Shown here: piece by piece, positions 8,570 through 15,605 of the stretch
Layout: the number at the start of each line of letters is the position of its first letter
Numbering within the stretch: position 1 is the stretch's first letter
Source: a crenarchaeote SCGC AAA261-N23
GTDB taxonomy: Archaea; Thermoproteota; Thermoprotei; Gearchaeales; Gearchaeaceae
Length of the DNA: 27,340 nt
Direction: 5' to 3'
Assembly: GCA_000375685.1 (NCBI GenBank)
Contig: AQVQ01000010.1
Span: 1 to 27,340, forward strand
The notes under the pieces: model-generated
The model's input: the letters and a program-made list of their open reading frames with translations, nothing else
Database searches by the model: none
What the model was told of the DNA's origin: nothing
Position numbers and translations under genes: made by a program

Positions 8570-8968
8570 CTTCGGTACACAAATTCAATGCTGACTTTAT
8601 TAGTTAGATTATTTAATATTCTTATATTTAATATTTAATATTTTTAATTTTCACAAAAATTTCTAGCTTTAAAAGTTTTTTTATCATAAAAACATTGAAA
8701 AGTAGCTGAATTCTATCATTAAACTCTGAACATAGGTGATAAGAAGCTTTGCTTTGCTGATTTACTATTCCTTGGCTTCAAAAGTTTTAGATCATAACCT
8801 ATCGATCGGAAAGATCCTTTATAATATGTTTATGTCTGCACGATATTATTTCCATTAATGTGTGATAATCTTGGGAACAATGCTTTCCATCATGAGTGCA
8901 TGTTTTCTATTTAATATTAGGCTGGTTTAATATGGGTTAAAAATTCATATTAAATTCATTTTGCTAAA
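8570..8968. other. 399-bp intergenic region, no gene seen
   Basis: It lies between the 3' end of ahcY and the start of the broken protease, both on the minus strand. The part next to the protease (about 8600-8690) is very AT-rich with repeated TTTAATATT words and probably holds its promoter. The remainder has short frames only, none with a recognisable protein signature, and no convincing RNA gene. Confidence 0.5.
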
Positions 8969-10207
8969 TCATACCTCCCAACTCTTTGCATATTCTAATT
9001 GTTCCGGTGTAAGCTCATCTATTTTTATATTCATTGCTTCTAAAGCATTAAATGCTACTTCCCTATCTATTTCTTGAGGAACTTTATAAACACTGTTCCT
9101 AAGTTTACTGTAATTTTTTACAATGTAGATAATCGAAAGCAATTGATTGGTAAATGATAGAGCCATAACCTCTGGCGGATGCCCCTCAGCAGCAACCAAA
9201 TTTACAACTCTACCTTTAGTTAAAAGGTAAATTCTTTTGCCATCTATAAGATATTCTTCAACATGCTCTCTAACTTTCCTTTTACTTTTTGCATTCTTTT
9301 CTAACCATTTAATATCTATTTCTACATCAAAGTGTCCTGCGTTAGCAAGTATTACTCTATCCTTCATTGATTTGAAGTGTTCTTCTCTTACAACATTTTT
9401 TTGACCTGTTGCAGTAATTATAATATCTGCATATTTACATGCCTCACTCATAGGCATTACCATAAAACCATCCATATGCGCTTCCAAGGCTTTTACAGGA
9501 TCAACCTCAGTTACTATTACTTTAGCACTCATGCCTCTTGCTCTATTAGCTATTCCTTTTCCAACCCAACCATATCCGACAACAACAATCGTTTTACCAG
9601 CCAAAAGTAAGCTTGTTGCCCTAAGCAACCCATCCAAGGTGCTTTGGCCAGTGCCATATCGATTATCAAAAAGATATTTGGTATACGCATCATTAACAGC
9701 AATGATTGGGTAAGCTAGCTTATTTTCTCTTTCTAATGCTTTCAACCTTATAACACCTGTGGTAGTTTCTTCAGTTCCTCCTAATGGTTTAAAGGAATTT
9801 ATGTATTCTTTATGATACATGGTGTGCATATCAGATCCATCGTCAGTAATTGTATGCGGTTTCTTATTTAGAACGGACCTTATATTGTCATAGTATTCTT
9901 CATTGCTTTCTCCTCTCCATGCATATACATCTATGCCTTGGGTTGCTAGGAAAGCAGCAATTTCATCCTGTGTACTTAAAGGATTAGCCGCACATAGACT
10001 TACTTCGGCGCCCAATCTTTTTAGACCCATCGCTAGAACTGAAGTCTCTTTTGTTACATGTAAACATAAAGCAGTTTTTAATCCACTTAGAGGTCTATCC
10101 TTTTCATATTTTTCGATTGTTTTTTCTAGGATAATCATATTTGCCCTTGCCCATTCATAGGAAGCTTTGCCTTTTTCAGCTAAGCTTATATCTTTAACTT
10201 TAGGCAT
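8969..10207 (-). CDS. ahcY: S-adenosyl-L-homocysteine hydrolase
   Basis: AhcY reversibly splits S-adenosylhomocysteine into adenosine and homocysteine, clearing the product inhibitor of methyltransferases. The 412-residue length is usual for archaeal enzymes, which lack an insertion found in many bacterial ones. Visible motifs are HVTKETSVL (50-58), the substrate DDGSD (122-126), EETTTGV (146-152), VNDAYTKYLFDNRYGTGQS (171-189) with Lys177 and Asp181, and the NAD loop VVVGYGWVGKG (208-218). The cysteine of the common YGCRES motif is replaced by YGTGQS, as in other thermophilic archaea. A TATA-like element lies about 25 bp before the ATG, so the gene is probably leaderless. The M19 dipeptidase gene lies just upstream on the same strand. 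Confidence 0.97.
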   Translation of the reverse strand: MPKVKDISLAEKGKASYEWARANMIILEKTIEKYEKDRPLSGLKTALCLHVTKETSVLAMGLKRLGAEVSLCAANPLSTQDEIAAFLATQGIDVYAWRGESNEEYYDNIRSVLNKKPHTITDDGSDMHTMYHKEYINSFKPLGGTEETTTGVIRLKALERENKLAYPIIAVNDAYTKYLFDNRYGTGQSTLDGLLRATSLLLAGKTIVVVGYGWVGKGIANRARGMSAKVIVTEVDPVKALEAHMDGFMVMPMSEACKYADIIITATGQKNVVREEHFKSMKDRVILANAGHFDVEIDIKWLEKNAKSKRKVREHVEEYLIDGKRIYLLTKGRVVNLVAAEGHPPEVMALSFTNQLLSIIYIVKNYSKLRNSVYKVPQEIDREVAFNALEAMNIKIDELTPEQLEYAKSWEV

Positions 10208-10253
10208 GAATGATTTTTGTATGCTAAAAATATAAGTTTGTATCGATTAGTGC

Positions 10254-11201
10254 TTAATTATTACTTAATAGATTCTTTTGAATAACTCTCATCGCATTTT
10301 TCCAAAGAACTTCATCCTTGTGTTCTTCTATTAAGTCAGCTACATCTTTAATTTTTAAAATGTTTTCAAAACCTCTAGGAACATTTTCAATTCCAAGGAA
10401 ATCTGTTCCAATAGCTACGTATTGCCAGCCGAAATTCTCTCCAATGTACCTTATGTTCTCAACGATATTTTCAATTTTAGCTTCGCCTAGAGTTTCAACT
10501 ATTGCTGTAACTCCAATAATGCCTTGGGTCTTAATTACTGCTTCAATCTCTTCATCATCAAGGTTTCTTCGATGTTCTTTCAATTTTCTAACGTTTGCAT
10601 GCGAAACAATTATAGGCTTTTTTGTGATCGAAGCCGCTTCCAACAATGTATTTTTGCTTGCATGTGCTAAATCTATTATAATACCTAATGAATTTGCAAG
10701 CTTTACAAGTTCTTCTCCTTCTTCTGTTAAGCCAAAATCCTTTTTTGTCATGCAAGACGCTGCGAATTTATTATCATAATTCCAAGTTAACCCAAGGCTT
10801 AATGCATGCATTTCCTTAATTAAGTAAAGATCTTCAAAATCTCTTAGGATATCGGCCCCTTCTAAAGAAATGAGCAACTTAATTCCTTTAACATTTAAAT
10901 CTGTTTCCTTCTTAACTATTTTTGCAATTCCCTTTCTTTCTAAATAGTAATAAAACTTTAGCTGATCCAAAAACAATGGAAAAGAGAAAGCTGTTCCACG
11001 CATTGGTCTATTATATAAGGATGCAAGCTGATGACTTTTCTCATTCAATGTTTCAATATGAGGAAAAATAGATGCAAAAATTATTGCATCTTCAAAATTA
11101 CTTAGCATTTTTATGCTTGATTGCTTTTCCTGCTCGTTTATTACATCCTTTCCTGTTTGATTTGCGTAAGCGATATCCTGATGTAAATCAATTATTTTCA
11201 T
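10254..11201 (-). CDS. Membrane-dipeptidase family (M19) metallopeptidase
   Basis: This 315-residue protein is an M19 (renal dipeptidase) family TIM-barrel enzyme with a binuclear zinc site, expected to hydrolyse dipeptides, including some with D-residues. The metal ligands are all present: His7 and Asp9 (DLHQD), Glu114 (ISLEGADIL), His180 (IDLAHASK), His201 (PIIVSHANVR) and Asp267 (VAIGTDFLG). The conserved EHRRNLDDEEI and LTWNYDNKFA segments are also visible. It has no signal peptide, so it is cytoplasmic despite the family name. The gene ends 46 bp before ahcY on the same strand. Its promoter region contains a perfect 16-bp palindrome. Confidence 0.93.
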   Translation of the reverse strand: MKIIDLHQDIAYANQTGKDVINEQEKQSSIKMLSNFEDAIIFASIFPHIETLNEKSHQLASLYNRPMRGTAFSFPLFLDQLKFYYYLERKGIAKIVKKETDLNVKGIKLLISLEGADILRDFEDLYLIKEMHALSLGLTWNYDNKFAASCMTKKDFGLTEEGEELVKLANSLGIIIDLAHASKNTLLEAASITKKPIIVSHANVRKLKEHRRNLDDEEIEAVIKTQGIIGVTAIVETLGEAKIENIVENIRYIGENFGWQYVAIGTDFLGIENVPRGFENILKIKDVADLIEEHKDEVLWKNAMRVIQKNLLSNN

Positions 11202-11220
11202 AGCTGTATTTTCATTAAAA

Positions 11221-11236
11221 GAAATTATATAATTTC
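11221..11236. promoter_or_regulatory. Perfect 16-bp palindrome over the dipeptidase promoter
   Basis: GAAATTAT followed by its exact reverse complement ATAATTTC lies 20-35 bp upstream of the M19 start codon, where the TATA box should be. It may simply be the TATA/BRE region, or an operator that blocks TBP binding when occupied. Confidence 0.45.
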
Positions 11237-11312
11237 CTCAATAGTATTGAGAAATTTAAAAAATACTGCACCATTTTTTCTAGAATTTGTATATTATTAA
11301 AATTATTATATT

Positions 11313-11677
11313 ATGGAAATTATTTCGCGGTATCGCTGGGCAGTTTTAGGCTCTTATATGATTGTAGCAGCTATCTCGCAACTTCTTTGGTTAAACTTTG
11401 CCCCTATAACTGTACCGATAATGACAGATTTATTCAGTGTTTCTGTTCAAGATGTAGGATTACTATCTGCCGCATGGCCTTTAATTTTCATTTTTGTATC
11501 AATACCAGCAGGCATCTTAACAGATAAAAAGGGGTTCAAGTTCTCTGTATCATTGGGTGCTCTGATTATGACATTATTTTCTTTTCTTAGAATTTTATCC
11601 GGCAAAATTTCACAGTTCTATTGATTTTTCAATCTCTAGCCTGTGTAGGACAGCGTTTTATTCGAAGTAATAATTAA
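11313..11677 (+). pseudogene. MFS transporter fragment, frameshifted and truncated
   Basis: The first frame encodes 103 residues of a major facilitator transporter: helix 1 (WAVLGSYMIVAAISQLLWL), helix 2 (VGLLSAAWPLIFIFVSIPAG), the helix 2-3 loop motif GILTDKKGFK and helix 3. After LSGK the frame is lost, but the -1 frame continues with family-like sequence FTVLLIFQSLACVGQ and stops at 11677. One A missing from the AAAA run at 11604-11607 explains the shift. Nothing after that resembles the remaining helices, so about three quarters of the gene is gone whatever the cause of the shift. A TATA-like box about 25 bp upstream of the ATG survives. Confidence 0.85.
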
Positions 11678-11885
11678 GCATCATTGGCAAAAGATCATAA
11701 ACTTCCATATTTGTCGGATATCAATTTCATTAAAAAATTTAATTTACTAAGTTTATATAAAAGAAAAAAGTTTCATAGAAATCTTCAACTGGTTGTAATA
11801 AATTTTCATCATTATCAATAGTAGATATATCCTATATGTTCAGTTTGTTAAAATCTTATTAATCGTTTTAGTTACATTTTAATTC

Positions 11886-12503
11886 GTGGAAAATATTTTT
11901 ACGGACGCAAAAGGTTACAAATCTTGGTATGAAAGACATGCTACCATATATGAAAGTGAAAAAAGACTGGTAAGTTCATTCAGATTAAAGGATTGTATTG
12001 ATATAGGTTCAGGACCTGGAATATTTCATGAGGTTATTGAAGGAAGGAAAGTATCAATAGATTCATCTATATTTATGCTTAAAGAGATAACAGGATATGA
12101 TGAAGATAGGATTTTAGCTCATGCTTTATATTTGCCAATTAGAGACAACGCTGTTGAATGTAGTTTTATTTCAGTAACTATTTGTTTCGTAGAGGACCCT
12201 GAAAAATTGTTAAGGGAGGCTATGAGAGTTTCAAGAAAAAGGCTTGTAGTATGCTTCATTCCTAAAGATTCAGAATATGGAAAATATTATGAAGAATTGG
12301 GTAAAAAAGGCCATAAATACTATTCTAGAGCTAAATTCATAACTAAACAGGATATAAAAAATTACTTGAAGGAATTCAGAATATCAAAAATTAGAAGCAC
12401 ACTATTTGGTAAGCCAGGAGATGATGCGAAAATAGAAGAATTAAGAGATAATGATCAAGGATCTTTTGTATGTTTGGAAGTTATAAAATCTCAAATTTCA
12501 TAA
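11886..12503 (+). CDS. Class I SAM-dependent methyltransferase
   Basis: This 205-residue protein has the Rossmann-type methyltransferase core. Motif I is DIGSGPG (39-45), the acidic end of strand two is SIDSS (about 57-61), motif post-II is LAHALYLPIRDNAVECSF and motif IV-like VTICFVEDPEKLLREAMRVSRK. This resembles the Methyltransf_11 group acting on small molecules, lipids or quinones; the substrate cannot be told. It starts at GTG (11886); a TATA-like element about 26 bp upstream supports a leaderless GTG start. It stands alone on the plus strand, with repeat element A downstream. Confidence 0.85.
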   Translation: MENIFTDAKGYKSWYERHATIYESEKRLVSSFRLKDCIDIGSGPGIFHEVIEGRKVSIDSSIFMLKEITGYDEDRILAHALYLPIRDNAVECSFISVTICFVEDPEKLLREAMRVSRKRLVVCFIPKDSEYGKYYEELGKKGHKYYSRAKFITKQDIKNYLKEFRISKIRSTLFGKPGDDAKIEELRDNDQGSFVCLEVIKSQIS

Positions 12504-12550
12504 TATCCCACTAAACAGTTGTATAGAAGTTTCTTCCATTACCTATTTAC

Positions 12551-12878
12551 AGATAATGAAAGCCTCACTCGTAAGGGCGGGGGTGAATAGGCTTAAATAA
12601 TTAAAATTTAAATTTTTTTAGGAAATTCAGTGAAGCTCCTCCTAAGCTTGATTGAGGGGTTTATGGGACTTAAGGAGGAGATTCAGCATTGCTTTTTAAT
12701 GAAGGATTCTTAATAGAATCTAGATTTTGGGCTGGCTACCCTTTATATGAAGGCTCCTTTTATTCAGGACCCGATCAAATGGAGGAAGCTCTGATCCTCC
12801 CGACTGTCCAGTAAATGAGAAATGTAGCTCCGAATCAATTGAGGGGGACCCTCGCACTTTAGGGCGGGAGGAAGTCAG
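12551..12878 (+). mobile_element. IS200/IS605-type element without transposase or tnpB (copy A)
   Basis: The element starts right after TTTAC (12546-12550), a target type known for IS200/IS605 relatives such as IS608. The left end forms an imperfect hairpin, CCTCACTC-GTAA-GGGCGGGG (12562-12581), followed by GTGAATAG. The right end has CTCGCAC-TTTA-GGGCGGG (12851-12868) followed by GAGGAAGTCAG, where similarity with copy B stops. There are no terminal inverted repeats or target duplications, as expected for this family. The 328 nt hold no open frame for TnpA or TnpB. Similarity to copy B runs end to end, so both derive from one mobile parent. Confidence 0.75.
12620..12878 (+). ncRNA. Omega-RNA-like structured interior of copy A
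   Basis: Stems visible here and also in copy B: CTCCTCCTAAG (12636-12646) with CTTAAGGAGGAG (12669-12680); GGATTC (12704-12709) with GAATCT (12716-12721); GGG (12729-12731) with CCC (12739-12741); GGCTCC (12752-12757) with GGACCC (12767-12772). A 33-nt block at 12806-12838 differs from copy B at two positions only. In TnpB systems the guide RNA scaffold covers the right end, and the guide is the flanking host DNA, here starting CTCGCAAGGAGTAG at 12879. Function as an omega RNA is inference; expression is not shown by sequence. Confidence 0.5.
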
Positions 12879-12970
12879 CTCGCAAGGAGTAGTATAATTA
12901 ATTAATGTATAATTAGTGTTCTCAGTTGCATAAATTGAAATTCCAAGAAAAATTTAAATAATTGTGTAAT

Positions 12971-12989
12971 AATATACATTATGTATATT
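12971..12989. promoter_or_regulatory. Perfect 19-bp palindrome upstream of the oxidase operon
   Basis: AATATACAT, a central T and ATGTATATT form an exact palindrome about 205 bp upstream of the oxidase start. The size suits a dimeric regulator. AT-rich DNA produces some palindromes by chance, but nine matched pairs is well above the local background. Confidence 0.4.
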
Positions 12990-13096
12990 TCATTTGTTCA
13001 TCGATCATAAAATATAGATATATTTTTGTGTAATTTAATGCAATTAAATGCTTATATGTTAAATAATATATATAAATTTTTATTTTTAGAGCTATA

Positions 13097-13160
13097 TTTC
13101 CCTAATAAATAAGGGGAAATTATGAAAAATATATAAATATCTTCCTAATAGATTAGGGGA
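13097..13160. promoter_or_regulatory. Two palindromic operator-like repeats before the oxidase genes
   Basis: Repeat 1 is TTTCCC ... GGGAAA (13097-13119, core CCCTAATAAATAAGGGG). Repeat 2 is CCTAAT-AG-ATTAGG (13144-13157) flanked by TT and GGAA. Each is followed by an AT-rich block with a TATATAAA-like word, so the whole unit of about 43 bp is duplicated, roughly four helical turns apart. The second unit directly precedes the core promoter. Co-operative binding by a regulator on one face of the DNA is a natural reading. Confidence 0.5.
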
Positions 13161-13163
13161 AAA

Positions 13164-13173
13164 TTATAAATAA
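13164..13173 (+). promoter_or_regulatory. TATA box of the terminal oxidase operon
   Basis: TTATAAATAA is centred about 27 bp upstream of the ATG at 13195, the spacing expected for leaderless archaeal transcription. A second TATATAAA at 13174-13181 is too close to the ATG to fit as well. Confidence 0.5.
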
Positions 13174-13194
13174 TATATAAAGATTTTAACTTAT

Positions 13195-13341
13195 ATGCCA
13201 AATAAATGGATTTCTCTATTGTTGGACAACCTTTGGTTCTGGTCATCATTATCGATTACAGTACTACTAGTATATAGTATATGGGTTCTGTTTGAAGTTT
13301 TAGGAATACATGGTATTAGTACTCCTCCGCATCATCCATAA
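13195..13341 (+). CDS. Single-helix terminal oxidase subunit, CbaD/IIa-like
   Basis: This 48-residue ORF is too short for normal gene calling. It encodes MPNKWISLL, one hydrophobic helix (about residues 18-38, LSITVLLVYSIWVLFEVLGI) and a His/Pro-rich tail ending STPPHHP. Its stop lies three bases before the ATG of subunit II. In the Thermus thermophilus ba3 oxidase the order is cbaD (34-residue, one-helix subunit IIa), cbaB, cbaA; the order and protein type here are the same. Assignment as a IIa-like subunit rests on position, size and topology, since the sequence is too short for a safe family match. The leaderless promoter described upstream fits this ATG, so the ORF is the first gene of the operon. 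Confidence 0.75.
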   Translation: MPNKWISLLLDNLWFWSSLSITVLLVYSIWVLFEVLGIHGISTPPHHP

Positions 13342-13343
13342 AA

Positions 13344-13856
13344 ATGGTCTTCAAATCTAAAAAAGTTGAGGAATGGGACAAAGGTTTAACTACAGAAGAA
13401 AAACTTTGGATAGTTATTGCAGTTGTATTTGCTTTGATGGCTGTAACAACATTAGTTTGGCCTATTATAAATCCAACTCATGAAGTTCCTACAACTACGT
13501 TGACAATTGATTCAAAAGCTTTTGAAAATTTGGCTCTAAACTTTTCTGCAAAGTATGATGGGAAACCAGTTCCTGCAGGTCAGACAATTTACATATTGGC
13601 AAGACAGTATTATTGGTCAATAAGTAAGTTAGTTTTATACAAAGGAATTGAATATGAAATAATGGTTTCAAGCTTTGATGTTGTTCATGGTTTTGAAATT
13701 GTTGGAAACGATGTTGTTTTTAATCTGATGGTTATACCTGGTATAGTTTACGTTTTTCATATATCCTTCAATCAACGTGGGGTTTACTATTTAATTTGTA
13801 ATGAATACTGCGGTTACGGTCATAGTTATATGCGAGCTTTAATTGAGGTGATTTAA
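13344..13856 (+). CDS. Heme-copper oxidase subunit II, ba3-type, with CuA site
   Basis: Subunit II takes electrons from a small carrier through its binuclear CuA centre and passes them to subunit I. The 170-residue protein has one N-terminal membrane helix (about 21-41) and an external cupredoxin domain. CuA ligands are complete: His115 (DVVHGFEI), Cys152, Glu154 (backbone), Cys156, His160 and Met163 in CNEYCGYGHSYM. The single helix and the length match the ba3-type subunit II of Thermus (168 residues) rather than two-helix A-type subunits. It sits between the one-helix subunit and subunit I, with one base between its stop and the next ATG, so it is translated from one operon message. Confidence 0.95.
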   Translation: MVFKSKKVEEWDKGLTTEEKLWIVIAVVFALMAVTTLVWPIINPTHEVPTTTLTIDSKAFENLALNFSAKYDGKPVPAGQTIYILARQYYWSISKLVLYKGIEYEIMVSSFDVVHGFEIVGNDVVFNLMVIPGIVYVFHISFNQRGVYYLICNEYCGYGHSYMRALIEVI

Positions 13857-13857
13857 A

Positions 13858-15507
13858 ATGGAACAATTTGTAATTTCTCCACTAGCAGGCCTTAAAGTTT
13901 ACAGAACTGCTAGGAAATTTATAATTCTTAATTTAATCATGGCCCTTATATCAGTATCAATAGGCGGTATTGCTGCAATTTTTGTAGCTTCAGGAAGATC
14001 CCAAATTGATACATTAATATCCATTTTAAATTTGAATCCAATGAACTATTATGCTTGGCTTACACTACATGGTATGAATATGCTTATATTCTGGATATTA
14101 TGGGCCGAAGTAGCGATACTATATTTCTTAAGTACCGTTATTCTTAACAATGACATCTATCCAGCAAAGCTTGCTTGGACATCGTTCTTTACAATGGTCA
14201 TAGGGCAAGCAATGATCGAGTATATCGTTGGTATTGGGCAAGCCAGTGTTTTATTTACTGCTTACGTTCCATTAGCTGCTCATCCTTTATTCTATATAGG
14301 CTATTTGCTATTTGTAGCAGGCGCAGGTATAGCAGTTTTAGTATTCTTCCTATCGATATACAAGGCAAAAATTGATGGAAAGTATACAGGATCTTTGCCT
14401 TTAGTTACTTGGGGTGCTGTGGTAGCTGCAATTATTGCTTTGATAACCGTTTTTTATGGTTTAATTACCTTTTCTTTTACCTTAGCATGGAGGATAGGAT
14501 TAATAGAAATGAACGTGGAGGCTTATAGGTGGTATTATTGGGGGCTAGGTCACGATGCTCAATACATTAATTTGGCAGCAACAATTATAGCGTTATATGC
14601 ACTAATTGTTTTAGGAACAGGATTTACAGCTGCGAACTTTATAAATGAGAAATACGCAAGAATAGCATTTGGTCTATTGCTAATATTTACTATACCTGCT
14701 ATCGGCCATCACATACTTGTTGATCCTGGTTTCTCTTATATATTTAAGCAAGCTTCAGGGAGTGTAGGTTCGCATTTGTTATCAATTCCAACAGTTTTGC
14801 ATGCTTTTGCATTGACCGGAGCACTCAGTGCTACAGTAACTGCATCATATAGAACAAGTCTATTTGGATGGATAAAAAGAATACCATGGGGCAATCCTGC
14901 TATAGCTGCTGCTATTTTTTCGCTGATATCATTGGCATATGGAGGAGCATTAGCCCAACCATTGACTACACTTCAGACTAATCTAAATTATCATAATACA
15001 TTATGGGTCAATGCGCATTTTCACGGAACAGTCGCTGGTTCAACTACGATTGCATTTATGGGGCTTTTCTATTATATTTTACCTTCACTAATTTCAAAGA
15101 AGCTTTACAGTGTTAAGCTTTCAAAAATTCAGTTATATACGTTTTTTATAGGAATATTAATTCTTATTACTGGAATGGCATTAGCAGGTTATAACGGAGA
15201 TCCAAGAAGGACATTTATGCCCTCAGATTTAGGCCTACCTTTCTGGAGTAGTTACACGTTCCTTTTAGCTTTGGGTGGTCTTATTGCTATTGCAGGAGGA
15301 ATCATGTTTGTCTTCAACATGATTGCTACGATATTGTACAAAGGAAAAGTAGGAGAAGTATTCGAGGGGATGATGGCAAAGTTTGAAATCAAAAATACAC
15401 CAACAAAGAAAGGTGCTTTTGTACTTATATTCATAATATTGATTCTTATTATGGTGTTGTATTTATTTTCGTTCTACAGATTAGGCATCATGCCAACAAT
15501 TTATTAA
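13858..15507 (+). CDS. Heme-copper oxidase subunit I, B-family (ba3-type)
   Basis: This is the catalytic, proton-pumping subunit that reduces O2 to water at a heme-CuB site. It has 549 residues and about 13 membrane helices. The ligands are all present: His71 (LTLHGMNML) and His389 for the low-spin heme, His387 for the high-spin heme, and His232, His284 and His285 for CuB, with Tyr236 in GHDAQY placed for the His-Tyr crosslink. NAHFHGTVAG holds the His387/His389 pair. The GHDAQY form and the lack of an A-family D-channel signature point to the B family. It is the last gene of the three-gene operon and is followed by a 24-bp perfect palindrome. Confidence 0.95.
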   Translation: MEQFVISPLAGLKVYRTARKFIILNLIMALISVSIGGIAAIFVASGRSQIDTLISILNLNPMNYYAWLTLHGMNMLIFWILWAEVAILYFLSTVILNNDIYPAKLAWTSFFTMVIGQAMIEYIVGIGQASVLFTAYVPLAAHPLFYIGYLLFVAGAGIAVLVFFLSIYKAKIDGKYTGSLPLVTWGAVVAAIIALITVFYGLITFSFTLAWRIGLIEMNVEAYRWYYWGLGHDAQYINLAATIIALYALIVLGTGFTAANFINEKYARIAFGLLLIFTIPAIGHHILVDPGFSYIFKQASGSVGSHLLSIPTVLHAFALTGALSATVTASYRTSLFGWIKRIPWGNPAIAAAIFSLISLAYGGALAQPLTTLQTNLNYHNTLWVNAHFHGTVAGSTTIAFMGLFYYILPSLISKKLYSVKLSKIQLYTFFIGILILITGMALAGYNGDPRRTFMPSDLGLPFWSSYTFLLALGGLIAIAGGIMFVFNMIATILYKGKVGEVFEGMMAKFEIKNTPTKKGAFVLIFIILILIMVLYLFSFYRLGIMPTIY

Positions 15508-15531
15508 TTTTTTAAAATTAATTTTAAAAAA
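15508..15531 (+). terminator. 24-bp perfect palindrome after the oxidase operon
   Basis: The base order T6-A4-T2 is followed by its exact complement A2-T4-A6, starting directly after the subunit I stop codon. T-runs are read on either strand. Position and composition suggest a terminator, though it could also be part of the carbamate kinase promoter region. Confidence 0.45.
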
Positions 15532-15576
15532 GAAGAATTTTTAAAACATTTCATCAATTCATGAATAGTTTTTTCT

Positions 15577-15585
15577 ATTTTATAC
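15577..15585 (+). promoter_or_regulatory. TATA box supporting the arcC start at 15606
   Basis: TTTTATACT is centred about 25 bp upstream of the ATG at 15606. This favours that ATG over the in-frame ATG at 15561, which would add 15 residues not found in carbamate kinases. Confidence 0.45.
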
Positions 15586-15605
15586 TACAATATTTAACTC
15601 ATCAC

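Noticed and set aside
9903..10160. 85-codon plus-strand frame inside ahcY
   Set aside because: Antisense shadow of a clearly coding, highly conserved gene.
10318..10779. 153-codon plus-strand frame opposite the M19 dipeptidase
   Set aside because: Long but Ser-rich and low-complexity, as expected for the antisense of this gene; all metal ligands are on the minus strand.
12620..12838. Degenerate tnpB coding sequence inside the element
   Set aside because: Stops in every frame, no TnpB zinc finger or DED motif words, and stems rather than codons are what is kept between copies.
12551..12878. Reading the repeat element as a CRISPR leader or repeat array
   Set aside because: No short regularly spaced repeats; similarity between copies is end to end over more than 300 nt.
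15561..15605. Extra 15 residues at the N-terminus of carbamate kinase
   Set aside because: Family members begin at MxxIVIAxGGNA; the TATA box fits the ATG at 15606.
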